A stretch of DNA of 32,752 nucleotides from Allochromatium palmeri (GTDB lineage Bacteria; Pseudomonadota; Gammaproteobacteria; Chromatiales; Chromatiaceae). Every line of letters starts with the position of its first letter. The stretch's first letter is position 1. Below the pieces are notes generated by a model, which worked only from the letters and a program-made list of their open reading frames with translations, was not told the origin of the DNA and made no database searches. The position numbers and the translations under genes are program-made. The stretch is taken from contig NZ_WNKT01000046.1 of assembly GCF_009720725.1 (NCBI RefSeq), forward strand, positions 1-32,752, given 5' to 3'. Shown piece by piece: positions 1 to 7,106 of this stretch.

Positions 1-855
1 GGTCGGTCCTGAAGGGGGGCGACAGTCTACCAAGTCGGCAAGCGGGCGGCAGCGGCAAAGTCCGACAGGCTGCTAGCCCATCGACACCGCCTTGAAGCGT
101 TCCACCATAACAGGGCGTGGCACTTCCGAGGGGATGCGCAAGACACAGTTTGGCCTCTTTCCACCCCAGTTGCTTCCCACAGCGCTGGTCCGACTGCGCC
201 GGATCCGGGGTCATGATCGGCACCATCCCGCCATCCATTTCAGCCACAAGCCACGGCGCCCCAGGTTCGGTCGGCCACGCCGCTTGCACCTCATGGGCCT
301 CCAGGATGGCCTGCGCATGGCCCTCAACGATCTGCCGGATCGTCTCCACCGGCAAACGCACCCGATAGTGCTCCCACAACTTCCCCGCCGCCTGCTGAAA
401 TGACACATCGGCCCCCAAGTCCGTCACCACCCGCTGCAACGGTTGCGAGCAACACCGATGGCTGACCTGCGCCCTAGCCGAAAAACTGCGCCGTAACTGC
501 GTGCCTTCACGACACAGCACTTCCTCCACTTCAATCAGCCCGAACGTACTGTGCCAGCACAGTTTTTTTTTCCCGCCCGCCGTGCCTCTCCGCTCTCCAA
601 TGTCGCGCGCGTGGTCTGTTCCACCTGCCGCTGCGCCCAGGCTTGAAGGCTCTCCTGACCCAGACGCTGGAGTTCCTCAATCATCCGACGTTCCGCCGCA
701 TCTGCGCGCGACAACTCACCCCCGGCGTCTTCAACGACCGCCACAATCTGCTCAATTCGCTGCCTCAGCGACGGGTGACGATTCAGGGCCTCAAGCAACT
801 CTTTATCGCGTTGGGCGTACGCTGGCATGGCAGGAGCCTCACAAGACAGTTCCAT
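1..855 (-). CDS. ISKra4-family transposase, partial, two overlapping frames
   Basis: This is the N-terminal part of a DDE-type transposase that would move the IS. The first frame (855 to 535, 106 codons) holds the N-terminal helical region (LRQRIEQIVAVVEDAGGELS, then a Glu/Arg-rich helix), typical of ISKra4 transposases as I recall them. It runs into a run of nine A on the minus strand (about 563-571) and stops soon after. In the -1 frame the protein continues without a stop to the window edge: KKLCWHSTFGLIEVEEVLCR, a helical region, WLVAEMDGGMVPI with the first likely catalytic Asp, and KEAKLCLAH. The slippery A AAA AAC heptamer is in the correct phase for programmed -1 frameshifting, so the gene may be functional at this point, although the window cuts it. 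An ordinary indel in a homopolymer is the alternative. Confidence 0.65.
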
Positions 856-899
856 GGAACCTACAGTTTAAGCCAGCGCATCAGTTATGGTCGCACCCC
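1..899 (-). mobile_element. ISKra4-like insertion sequence, 5' part, truncated by the window edge
   Basis: The minus strand from about 899 down to the window start carries the 5' half of an ISKra4-like IS. The transposase begins at 855. On the minus strand the sequence starting GGGGTGCGACCATAACTGAT (about 899 downwards) is a plausible left terminal repeat, because it begins in a G-run just upstream of the transposase start. The right end is outside the window, so this cannot be confirmed. The last 90 bases or so (1-95) stay open in frame but no longer look like the expected transposase, so the element may be broken there. Confidence 0.6.
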
Positions 900-1183
900 G
901 ATAGACGGCATTTTCGACTCAACTCGGATTGGCGTGATGACTGGTGGTTGCTGGTTAAAATATGATCGATTTAACTTTCGTGGATATTTCCGTCAACTCG
1001 TTGGCTTGAGTTCCAGGTGTTGACCTTGAAGAACCCTCCACTTGGAGACCGTATTTTCAGTGCCTTGCAGAGCAGTAGGAGGCTTGAAGTGATGCTTGAT
1101 CGCTTGAAGATGAGGGGGGATTGTCGTCGATGATGACACTTTTTGTAGGAGAAATGAGCGTTTCTTGGGTGGAGTCAGCTCGG
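900..1183. other. Non-coding stretch between the IS and the origin
   Basis: No convincing gene is seen here. Open frames from 501 to 1023 on the plus strand are shadows of the transposase or run out of it. The stretch precedes the DnaA boxes and is probably part of the replication origin's upstream region. Confidence 0.4.
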
Positions 1184-1211
1184 TTATCCACAGGCCGCAA
1201 AGTTATCCACA
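1184..1211 (+). promoter_or_regulatory. Two DnaA boxes of the plasmid origin
   Basis: Two perfect TTATCCACA DnaA boxes lie at 1184-1192 and 1203-1211, 19 bases apart and in the same orientation. They are followed by an AT-rich zone (about 1220-1290) and then the iterons, the usual order in iteron origins: host DnaA helps the plasmid initiator open the AT-rich region. Confidence 0.85.
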
Positions 1212-1219
1212 GGACCTGA

Positions 1220-1290
1220 TTCTCTTTTCTGTTTTAATGTTTTAACTTGTTTTAAGGGCTATTTTTTATTTAAAAATCAAATATTTGCGA
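1220..1290. other. AT-rich candidate DNA unwinding element of oriV
   Basis: A T- and A-run-rich stretch with the repeated word GTTTTAA (TGTTTTAATG, TTGTTTTAAG) lies between the DnaA boxes and the iterons. This is where melting is expected in Rep_3-type origins. The function is inferred from position and composition. Confidence 0.6.
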
Positions 1291-1301
1291 GTGTATTATG
1301 T

Positions 1302-1378
1302 GACAAATCCCGACGATAATGAGACAAATCCCGAATGATAGTGAGACAAATCCCGAATGATAGTGAGACAAATCCCGA
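1302..1378 (+). repeat. Four iterons of the replication origin
   Basis: The 12-bp core GACAAATCCCGA occurs at 1302-1313, 1323-1334, 1345-1356 and 1367-1378, spaced 21, 22 and 22 bases, so roughly two helical turns each. The last three share the longer unit GTGAGACAAATCCCGAATGA or a close variant. They are directly upstream of rep and are almost certainly Rep binding sites for initiation, copy control and autoregulation. Confidence 0.92.
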
Positions 1379-1426
1379 ATATTGTGTGATATATTTTTTG
1401 TACGAAAAATCACATAATTTTTAACC

Positions 1427-2284
1427 ATGCCACGGAAGCCCAACGTTGTCGTCACCAAATCCAACCATTTGGTCGAAGCGACCTATGCTTTGTCACTAGC
1501 CGAGCAACGGTTACTCTTGCTAGCCTTGGCGCGTGTGGACAGTAGAGGGCCTTTGACTGTCGGGATTTGTCACACAATCACGTTGGCTGACGTGATGGAG
1601 ATCTACGGTGTCAGTCGTCCACAGGCTTACGAGCTATTGTGCCAAGTAGCCCAGCGCCTGTATGCGCGTTCTGTCGTCATTCATGGGCCATTTCCTCACC
1701 AACCAGACGTTTCCCTGATCGAAACCCGATGGGTCGCTTCGATCCGCTATCAGGATGGGCAAGGGGCGTTGTCGATTGTGTTCGCACCTGACATCCTGCC
1801 GTTTCTGTCCCAGCTTCGGGAGCGTTTCACGTCCTATCACCTGAAGTCCGTGGCCAGCATGACATCTGGCTACGCGATCCGACTCTACGAACTGCTAGTG
1901 CAGTGGCGTGAGGCTGGAAGTCGCACAGTCGAACTGATCTGGCTTCGTGAACGGCTGCAACTCGGCGGCAAGTACCCCAACATCCGTGACTTCAAGAACC
2001 GCATCCTCAATCCCGCCATCGAGCAGATCAACGCTCACAGTGACCTCTGGGTGAAGTGGGAGCAGCACAAGCGCGGTCGCGTAGTCCATGCCCTGACTTT
2101 CACCTTCGGTCCCAAGGCCGATCCGAAGCCCGACACCCAGCATCCAGATCCGGCCAAGTCCAAGCCAGTCAAACCCAAGGTCACGCGCGCCTACATCGAG
2201 CAGCACGCCCAGCCGGGAGAGAGCTGGGAGGAAGCTCGCGTTCGACTTCAGGGTCTGATTGATCAGGGTAAGGCACCCGCCTAG
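1427..2284 (+). CDS. repB: Replication initiation protein, Rep_3 (RepB/RepM) family
   Basis: This is the initiator that binds the upstream iterons and starts plasmid replication with host DnaA. The 285-residue protein begins with the family signature NHLVEATYALSLAEQRLLLL, followed by two winged-helix domains: the first covers about residues 40-130, the second about 135-230 (YHLKSVASMTSGYAIRLYEL, a typical Rep_3 motif). A Lys/Pro-rich linker and short helical tail follow. Length is normal for the family. The ATG start has only a weak ribosome-binding site but matches the family N-terminus. It lies 48 bases after the last iteron, so Rep bound to the iterons probably represses its own gene. An inverted copy of the iteron core lies inside the gene (1560-1571). 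Confidence 0.9.
   Translation: MPRKPNVVVTKSNHLVEATYALSLAEQRLLLLALARVDSRGPLTVGICHTITLADVMEIYGVSRPQAYELLCQVAQRLYARSVVIHGPFPHQPDVSLIETRWVASIRYQDGQGALSIVFAPDILPFLSQLRERFTSYHLKSVASMTSGYAIRLYELLVQWREAGSRTVELIWLRERLQLGGKYPNIRDFKNRILNPAIEQINAHSDLWVKWEQHKRGRVVHALTFTFGPKADPKPDTQHPDPAKSKPVKPKVTRAYIEQHAQPGESWEEARVRLQGLIDQGKAPA
1560..1571 (-). repeat. Inverted iteron core inside rep
   Basis: TCGGGATTTGTC is the exact reverse complement of the 12-bp iteron core. The match to the first iteron extends to GTGACAAATCCCGAC. It sits in coding sequence about 180 bases downstream of the last iteron. Confidence 0.75.
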
Positions 2285-2291
2285 TTTGCTT

Positions 2292-2338
2292 AAACTCACA
2301 AATGTACATTTGTGAGTTTCATGTTAATTTGTACAAAT
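2292..2338. promoter_or_regulatory. Perfect 28-bp palindrome and second palindrome upstream of parA
   Basis: Positions 2292-2319 form a perfect palindrome; its left half is AAACTCACAAATGT and the centre is GTAC. A second, shorter palindrome, ATTTGTACAAAT (2327-2338), follows. Both share the ACAAATG/CATTTGT word also found around the end of the par operon. Most likely these are operator/centromere sites for the ribbon-helix-helix partner encoded downstream of parA. The long palindrome could also work as a rep terminator, but no T-run follows it. Confidence 0.6.
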
Positions 2339-2374
2339 GTTTATATAAGTTCATAATCAAAATCACAAACAAAC

Positions 2375-2398
2375 GCACAAAAGCACAAAAGCACAAAA
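2375..2398 (+). repeat. Three tandem GCACAAAA octamers before the parA start
   Basis: GCACAAAA is repeated three times with no spacing (2375-2382, 2383-2390, 2391-2398), preceded by the related ATCACAAAC at about 2362. The last base of the array is the first base of the parA ATG. Tandem 7-8-bp repeats upstream of small parA genes are typical binding sites for ParG/omega-type ribbon-helix-helix proteins. Confidence 0.6.
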
Positions 2399-3033
2399 TG
2401 CCAAATGTTATCGCGATCCTGAACCCCAAGGGAGGGTCAGGAAAAACTACATTGGCTATCCACTTAGCCTATGCCCTGAAGGAGCATGGTCGCACTTTGC
2501 TTGTGGATGCCGACATTCAAGGATCAGCGCGCGACTGGAGCGCGGCTGGAGCTTCTGGTCTCCCGGTGATCGGACTTGACCGTCCAACCCTTGATCGTGA
2601 ACTTCAGGCTATCGGCGGTGATTACCAATGGATCGTGATCGATGGGGCCTCTAAGGTCGAAAAGATGGTTGCATCCGGCGTGAAGGCAGCCGACATGATC
2701 CTGATTCCAGTTCAACCATCAGCACTGGATCTTTGGGCCTGTGCTCCACTGGTCGATGTGATCCAGGCTCGCCAGCAAGCGACCGACGGTCGACCAGCCG
2801 CAGCGTTTGTCGTGGTCAGAGCGAAGAAAAATACCTCCATTGCACGCGAAATGCGCCGTGCTGTTGAAGGTTATGGACTACCGTTGTTAACGCATACGAT
2901 CTATGACCGCACACTGTATGCGCGTGCTATCACGGAGGGAACTACTGTGCAGGCAATGGATGCTGCGAGCGAGGCCGCTAACGAAATTCGACTCCTCACC
3001 AATCGCGTTTTGGAGGCATTCGATGGAGTTTAA
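2398..3033 (+). CDS. parA: ParA-family partition ATPase (small ParF-like type)
   Basis: This is a Walker-type ATPase that distributes plasmid copies on the nucleoid together with a centromere-binding partner. The 211-residue protein has a deviant Walker A at residues 11-18 (KGGSGKTT), LLVDADIQGSARDW with the Walker A' Asp, and WIVIDGASKVE as Walker B. There is no N-terminal helix-turn-helix, so it is the short type Ib class, which relies on a separate small regulator. The frame is open upstream to an ATG at 2302, but that extension lies inside the palindrome and would be atypical; MPNVIAILNPKGG matches the family start. No Shine-Dalgarno precedes it: the start abuts the octamer array. It overlaps the next gene by 11 bases. 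Confidence 0.88.
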   Translation: MPNVIAILNPKGGSGKTTLAIHLAYALKEHGRTLLVDADIQGSARDWSAAGASGLPVIGLDRPTLDRELQAIGGDYQWIVIDGASKVEKMVASGVKAADMILIPVQPSALDLWACAPLVDVIQARQQATDGRPAAAFVVVRAKKNTSIAREMRRAVEGYGLPLLTHTIYDRTLYARAITEGTTVQAMDAASEAANEIRLLTNRVLEAFDGV

Positions 3034-3226
3034 GGTTAAGCCCAAAGCCGCGCCATCAACTTTAAAAGAAGCTGTGCGTGACACTGAGCGTCTAAGCGTC
3101 GATCTGCCCAAACCACTCAAACGCGATCTGAAGCGTGTTGCTGTCGATGAGGGACGAACAATCAGCGAAATTGTGAATGAGCTGATCCGTGACTATGTAC
3201 AAAGTCACAAAAACACAAATAAGTAA
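3023..3226 (+). CDS. Ribbon-helix-helix partition/regulatory protein (ParG-like)
   Basis: A 67-residue basic protein probably acts as the centromere-binding and autoregulatory partner of ParA. The N-terminal 25 residues are flexible and Lys-rich; the C-terminal part, RLSVDLPKPLKRDLKRVA followed by GRTISEIVNELIRDYV, is a ribbon-helix-helix fold (beta strand plus two helices). The start ATG overlaps the end of parA and has a good ribosome-binding site (GGAGG at 3011-3015), so the two genes are translationally coupled. This organization matches parFG-type cassettes. I do not assign a symbol because the sequence match to a specific ParG is not known. Confidence 0.75.
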   Translation: MEFKVKPKAAPSTLKEAVRDTERLSVDLPKPLKRDLKRVAVDEGRTISEIVNELIRDYVQSHKNTNK

Positions 3227-3239
3227 TTGTGTATTTGTG
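3214..3239. promoter_or_regulatory. Inverted repeat at the 3' end of the par operon
   Basis: CACAAATA (3214-3221) and TATTTGTG (3232-3239) form an 8-bp inverted repeat overlapping the end of the parG-like gene. The word is the same CACAAAT motif as in the palindrome upstream of parA. It could be a second binding site for the partition regulator. Confidence 0.45.
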
Positions 3240-3259
3240 CGAAATTACTGATAACCCTG

Positions 3260-3493
3260 ATGCGCCATCGCTGGATTCACTCTGAGAAGCAGCGTTACTA
3301 CAGCGTCGTCTTGGTCCATGACCTGTTTGATCAGTGGACATTAATCCAGTGTTGGGGCGCGCTAGGATCGCATCTGGGCAGACTCAGGATCGTTCACGTT
3401 GCCTCAAAACAGGCTGGACTGAAGCATATTGAGGCGATCAGCAAGCGACGTCGGCAACATGGCTACGAGCAACAGGCGACTAATAGGACATGA
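3260..3493 (+). CDS. Small WGR-domain protein
   Basis: A 77-residue protein consisting almost only of a WGR domain, named for the Trp-Gly-Arg motif of poly(ADP-ribose) polymerases and MolR-like proteins, where it binds nucleic acid. The visible signature is RYYSVVLVHDLFDQWTLIQC, then WGALGSHLGRLR (WGA instead of WGR), then KRRRQHGYE. Free-standing WGR proteins are common on proteobacterial plasmids, and their role is not established. The chosen start (MRHRWIHSEK) matches the family; an upstream in-frame start at 3227 would add 11 unlikely residues. The tail is Arg/Gln-rich. No partner gene is obvious. Confidence 0.7.
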   Translation: MRHRWIHSEKQRYYSVVLVHDLFDQWTLIQCWGALGSHLGRLRIVHVASKQAGLKHIEAISKRRRQHGYEQQATNRT

Positions 3494-3519
3494 GGCACCG
3501 GAGATCGAGGGTGTCGATC

Positions 3520-3724
3520 GTTCCCTTGTTCCCTTGTTCCCTTGTTCCCTTGTTCCCTTGTTCCCTTGTTCCCTTGTTCCCTTTGTTCCCTCGTTCCCCG
3601 ACGGCACGCGGCCAACCGCACTTTGATCGCGGCGGCACGCCGGACGCAGCGAGCCGACAGTCAGGCGATGTCGCCACCACTTGCAGGATGGCAGGGAACA
3701 GGGAACGGGGGGAACAAAGGGAAC
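3520..3724. repeat. GTTCCC tandem array with inverted GGGAAC arm
   Basis: Ten GTTCCC units at 3520-3599 are spaced 8 bases apart (GTTCCCTT), with one 9-base step. After about 94 bases of GC-rich DNA come four GGGAAC units at 3694-3724, spaced 7-9 bases. The two arms are inverted, so they could pair into a large cruciform or hairpin. The word CTTGCAGG precedes the right arm. Open reading frames across it (LVPLFPCS repeats) are products of the repeat. The same design recurs at 25468-25682. Confidence 0.85.
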
Positions 3725-3804
3725 AGTCTGACACTCCGGTAGGAAACCTCGCCTACCGATGAAAAGATGATAACCTTCATGCCAAAGACTTGAGGAGCAC
3801 ATCA

Positions 3805-4068
3805 ATGAAAAATCTGCATCTCACAACGCCTATCGGTGCCGATGGTTTGCTGCATATTCCTGTGGCTGAATTTGCTAACCAGGATGTCGAAGTCATTGTT
3901 CTGCCCGTGACCCATAAGGAAGCGCGTTCTTTTCTGGTTGGACAGGATGCTCTGAAAAAAGCCCTGGAAATCGGTTATATCGGCAGTTTTGAAGCGGAAC
4001 CGGACTTTTCGGCGCGTTACAAAAACCATCTCGACTGGTCTCGAAAAGCCAAACCCTCGGTCTCATAA
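3805..4068 (+). CDS. Small protein upstream of VapBC-like genes, possible antitoxin
   Basis: An 87-residue protein whose N-terminal half (MKNLHLTTPIGADGLLHIPV then DVEVIVLPV) looks like the beta-rich dimerization domain often seen in small proteins next to PIN-toxin genes. The C-terminal half ends in GSFEAEPDFSARYKNHL, which resembles the extended toxin-blocking tails of antitoxins. A Shine-Dalgarno (GAGGAG, about 3791-3796) precedes the ATG. It is 14 bases upstream of a DUF2281 antitoxin gene and probably co-transcribed. It could be a second antitoxin or the antitoxin of a lost toxin. The family assignment is by resemblance only. Confidence 0.55.
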   Translation: MKNLHLTTPIGADGLLHIPVAEFANQDVEVIVLPVTHKEARSFLVGQDALKKALEIGYIGSFEAEPDFSARYKNHLDWSRKAKPSVS

Positions 4069-4082
4069 TCGGAGACTTCATC

Positions 4083-4292
4083 ATGCATACAGAAGAGCGT
4101 GTCATAGAACTTCTGCGGGAACTTTCCCCGGAACAGCAAGTAGAAGTGCTGGACTTTGCAGCGTTCCTGAAAGAACGACAAAAGCGGGTGCGATCACCAC
4201 GTCCTTACGGTCTTTGTGACGGCGCATTTCAGGTGCCAGACGATTTCGATGCTCCTTTGCCAGAGACTGAAATAGCTTTATTTGAGTCATGA
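4083..4292 (+). CDS. DUF2281/VapB-like antitoxin
   Basis: A 69-residue protein with the usual DUF2281 layout: an N-terminal helical pair (ERVIELLRELSPEQQVEVLD, FAAFLKERQ) followed by RPYGLCDGAFQVPDDFDAPL, the conserved acidic C-terminal tail that wraps the PIN toxin. It would neutralize the toxin encoded directly downstream and probably regulate the cassette. Its TGA overlaps the toxin ATG (ATGA), a typical antitoxin-toxin coupling. Confidence in the antitoxin role is high because of the paired PIN gene. Confidence 0.85.
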   Translation: MHTEERVIELLRELSPEQQVEVLDFAAFLKERQKRVRSPRPYGLCDGAFQVPDDFDAPLPETEIALFES

Positions 4293-4672
4293 AACTCTTA
4301 CTCGATACCCACATCTTTTTGTGGTACATCACCGCTGATCGTCATCTCAAGCCTGATACCCGTGATCTGATTCGAGATCCGGCGAATCGCGTCTATCTCA
4401 GTCCAGTCTCGCTGTGGGAAGCCCTCGTCAAGCATCGGTTAGGCAAGCTACCGCTTCCAGAGCACCCTGAGATTTATCTCGCCACACAACGCGCTCGTCA
4501 CGGTATCGAAACCCTCGCGTTGGATGAAGCCAGTGTACAGCGTCTTGCGACTTTACCAGACCATCATCGCGATCCGTTCGATCGAATGCTGATTTGCCAA
4601 GCACAAGAACACGGTTTAACGTTGATAACTGTCGATACAGTGATCCCCCTGTATCCTGTGACAACGCTGTAA
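4289..4672 (+). CDS. vapC: VapC-like PIN-domain toxin (type II TA)
   Basis: A 127-residue PIN-domain ribonuclease of the subgroup common beside DUF2281 antitoxins. The first acidic residue is in MKLLLDTHIFLWYI (Asp6); LSPVSLWEALVKHRLGKL carries the conserved Glu; DPFDRMLICQA carries the third acidic cluster; and LTLITVDTVIPLY the last Asp. All PIN active-site acidic positions appear to be present, so it should be active: Mg-dependent cleavage of RNA when the antitoxin is degraded. On a plasmid such a pair stabilizes inheritance. Confidence 0.88.
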   Translation: MKLLLDTHIFLWYITADRHLKPDTRDLIRDPANRVYLSPVSLWEALVKHRLGKLPLPEHPEIYLATQRARHGIETLALDEASVQRLATLPDHHRDPFDRMLICQAQEHGLTLITVDTVIPLYPVTTL

Positions 4673-4691
4673 AATGTATTTATTTTTCTAT

Positions 4692-4710
4692 TCTGATTCC
4701 GCGAATCAGA
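4692..4710. promoter_or_regulatory. Short perfect hairpin between vapC and hsdM
   Basis: TCTGATTC-CGC-GAATCAGA is an 8-bp perfect stem with a 3-base loop. It lies 36 bases before the hsdM ATG and is preceded by T-runs but not followed by one, so it is more likely an operator or mRNA leader hairpin for the hsd operon than a terminator for vapC. Confidence 0.45.
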
Positions 4711-4745
4711 CTAACAATTAACGCTTGAGCGCAACGCCATTAATC

Positions 4746-7106
4746 ATGGATTTTTCATCTCACAACAAAATCGTTTCATTTATCTGGTCGATTGCGGACG
4801 ATTGCCTGCGTGATGTCTATGTTCGCGGTAAATACCGTGATGTCATTTTGCCGATGTTCGTGTTGCGCCGTCTGGATTGCCTGCTTGAAGGGTCAAAAGA
4901 CGCGGTGATGGAGGAAGTGGAATTTCAGCGTGACAACGGTTTCGCGGAACTTGATCCGATGGGATTGATGGAAGCTTCGGGTTATGTGTTCTACAACACC
5001 TCGCCATTTACGTTACAGAAAATCGTCGATACCGCCGCCAACAACCGTCAGCAGCTAGAAGCCAACTTCAAGTACTATCTGGACGGTTTCAGCGCGAACG
5101 TACAGGAAATCGTCGATAAGTTCGATCTCCGTCGTCAAGCCAAGCACATGGCGGCCAAGAACGTCCTGTTCGATGTCCTGGAAAAGTTCACATCCAAATC
5201 GATCAATCTGTCTCCGGTTGAAACGTTCGATCCGGACGGGCGCAAACTGCCGCCCTTGACGAATCTTGGCATGGGCTATGTCTTCGAGGAACTGATTCGC
5301 AAGTTCAACGAAGAGAACAACGAGGAAGCCGGAGAACACTTTACGCCGCGTGAAGTGATTCATTTGATGATTCACTTGCTGTTCGATCCGGTGCAGGATC
5401 GGCTACCGCCAACCATGCTGATTTACGATCCGGCCTGCGGTTCCGGGGGCATGTTGACCGAATCGCAAAACTATCTGGAAGATCCCGAAGGCGCGTTTCG
5501 CGTGCAACAGAACTCCGTGTTTCTGTACGGCAAGGAGATCAACGACGAAACCTACGCGATCTGCAAGTCAGACATGATGATCAAGGGCAATAATCCCGAG
5601 AACATCAAGAACGGATCGACGCTGGCTACGGATGATTTTAAGGGAATGCGGTTCGATTTCATGCTCTCGAATCCGCCGTATGGCAAGTCCTGGAGAACAG
5701 ATCAAAGCGCGATTATCGATGGCAAGGATGTACTCGATCCGCGTTTTGAGTTTCTGCTGAAGAATTTTCGCGGTCACATTGAAACCGCTCCCGCCATTCC
5801 GCGTTCTTCAGATGGCCAGTTGCTGTTTTTGATGGAAATGGTGGACAAGATGAAGTCCATCAAAGACAGTCCGCTGGGGTCGCGCATCGCTTCCGTACAT
5901 AACGGCAGTTCGCTGTTTACCGGCGATGCCGGGAGTGGCGAGAGCAATATTCGTCGCCATATCATCGAAAACGACCTGCTCGAAGCCATCATCCAGTTAC
6001 CGAACAATCTATTCTACAATACAGGGATCACCACCTATATTTGGGTGCTGGCCAGTCACAAGGCCGCTGATCGTCGGGGCAAGGTGCAACTGATCGATGC
6101 GTCACAGTTGTACCGCAAGTTACGTAAGAACCTGGGTGACAAAAACTGTGAATTTGCACCCGAGCACATTCAGCAGATCGTCGAGCTTCATGCGCGGATG
6201 CCGGATGAAGGGATCTCGAAGGTGTTCGACAACACCGATTTTGGCTACTACAAGGTGACGATCGAGCGTCCGAGTCGCAAAGCCGCGCAGTTCACGCCGG
6301 AGCGTGTGGGTACATTGCGCTTCGTGCCGGCCCTGTCCGAGCCGATGGAATGGACGTATGACCGCTGGGGAGAGGCGATCTATGCCGAGTTAGGCCGGCA
6401 CAAGGCCGTGATCGAAGAGCACCTGGAGCGCGAAGAGATCAGCTTGACGGCCAAGAACAAGAAGCTCCTGCTCGATCCCGGCACCTGGAACGCCCAACGC
6501 GAACTGATGCGCAAGGCCGAGCGGCTGATGGCATCGATGGGGCAGGAACTGTACCTGGATTTCAACCGCTTCAAGGCCGATGTCGACACGGCACTCGATA
6601 CGCTGGACATCAAACTTTCGGTCTCGGAGAAAAACCAACTGTTCAACGCGGTCAGTTGGCGGGACGATCAGGCGGCGAAAGTCATCAAGAAAGTGCATAC
6701 GCTGAAGGGCAGCAAGCTCGGTAAAGTGCTGGGAGAACTCTCCTTTGGTAACTTTGTGTGCGATCAAGACCAGCTTGCCGACTTCGGTTACTGGCCGAGC
6801 GAAACGCCGGGTGAGTTTATCGAGTATGAAAGCGATTCAGACGTGCGCGATACCGAAAATGTGCCACTGACGGAGGATATTCACGCTTATTTTCAACGTG
6901 AAGTGCGTCCGCATATCGACGAAGCCTGGATCAATCTGGACGCGACCAAGATTGGCTATGAAATCAGCTTCAACAAGTATTTCTATCAGCACAAGCCGCT
7001 GCGTTCGCTCGAAGAGGTCACGCGCGATATTCTGACGTTGGAAGCCGAAACCGAAGGATTACTCAAGAAACTGGTCAGTTTTGGAATCGAACAGGGAGCC
7101 GTATAA
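4746..7106 (+). CDS. hsdM: Type I restriction-modification methyltransferase subunit HsdM
   Basis: HsdM is the adenine N6-methyltransferase subunit. With HsdS it forms the M2S1 modification enzyme, and with HsdR the restriction complex. From the ATG at 4746 the protein has 786 residues: an N-terminal helical HsdM_N domain (SFIWSIADDCLRDVY; ILPMFVLRRLDCLLE), then the N6_Mtase domain with SAM-binding motif I DPACGSGGML (about residues 228-237) and catalytic motif IV NPPYGKSW (about 309-316). It is longer than classic EcoKI HsdM (about 529 residues), with a large C-terminal region of helical segments. A TTG at 4725 would extend it by seven residues; neither start has a strong ribosome-binding site. 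The stop overlaps the hsdS start (TAATG). Confidence 0.93.
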   Translation: MDFSSHNKIVSFIWSIADDCLRDVYVRGKYRDVILPMFVLRRLDCLLEGSKDAVMEEVEFQRDNGFAELDPMGLMEASGYVFYNTSPFTLQKIVDTAANNRQQLEANFKYYLDGFSANVQEIVDKFDLRRQAKHMAAKNVLFDVLEKFTSKSINLSPVETFDPDGRKLPPLTNLGMGYVFEELIRKFNEENNEEAGEHFTPREVIHLMIHLLFDPVQDRLPPTMLIYDPACGSGGMLTESQNYLEDPEGAFRVQQNSVFLYGKEINDETYAICKSDMMIKGNNPENIKNGSTLATDDFKGMRFDFMLSNPPYGKSWRTDQSAIIDGKDVLDPRFEFLLKNFRGHIETAPAIPRSSDGQLLFLMEMVDKMKSIKDSPLGSRIASVHNGSSLFTGDAGSGESNIRRHIIENDLLEAIIQLPNNLFYNTGITTYIWVLASHKAADRRGKVQLIDASQLYRKLRKNLGDKNCEFAPEHIQQIVELHARMPDEGISKVFDNTDFGYYKVTIERPSRKAAQFTPERVGTLRFVPALSEPMEWTYDRWGEAIYAELGRHKAVIEEHLEREEISLTAKNKKLLLDPGTWNAQRELMRKAERLMASMGQELYLDFNRFKADVDTALDTLDIKLSVSEKNQLFNAVSWRDDQAAKVIKKVHTLKGSKLGKVLGELSFGNFVCDQDQLADFGYWPSETPGEFIEYESDSDVRDTENVPLTEDIHAYFQREVRPHIDEAWINLDATKIGYEISFNKYFYQHKPLRSLEEVTRDILTLEAETEGLLKKLVSFGIEQGAV

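Noticed and set aside
501-1023. Plus-strand frames of 126-154 codons
   Set aside because: They overlap the minus-strand transposase and have no recognisable domain or ribosome-binding site.
1270-1464. Minus-strand frame across the iterons
   Set aside because: Its residues repeat (SHYHSGFVSLSF) because it reads the iterons; it overlaps the origin and rep start.
3520-3599. Possible CRISPR array
   Set aside because: The unit is only 8 bases and is tandem without unique spacers; there are no cas genes.
3429-3762. Several overlapping open frames rich in LVPLFPCS repeats, and on the minus strand GNKGTREQ repeats
   Set aside because: They are produced by translation of the GTTCCC repeat in all frames; no start signals, and frames on both strands are equally open.
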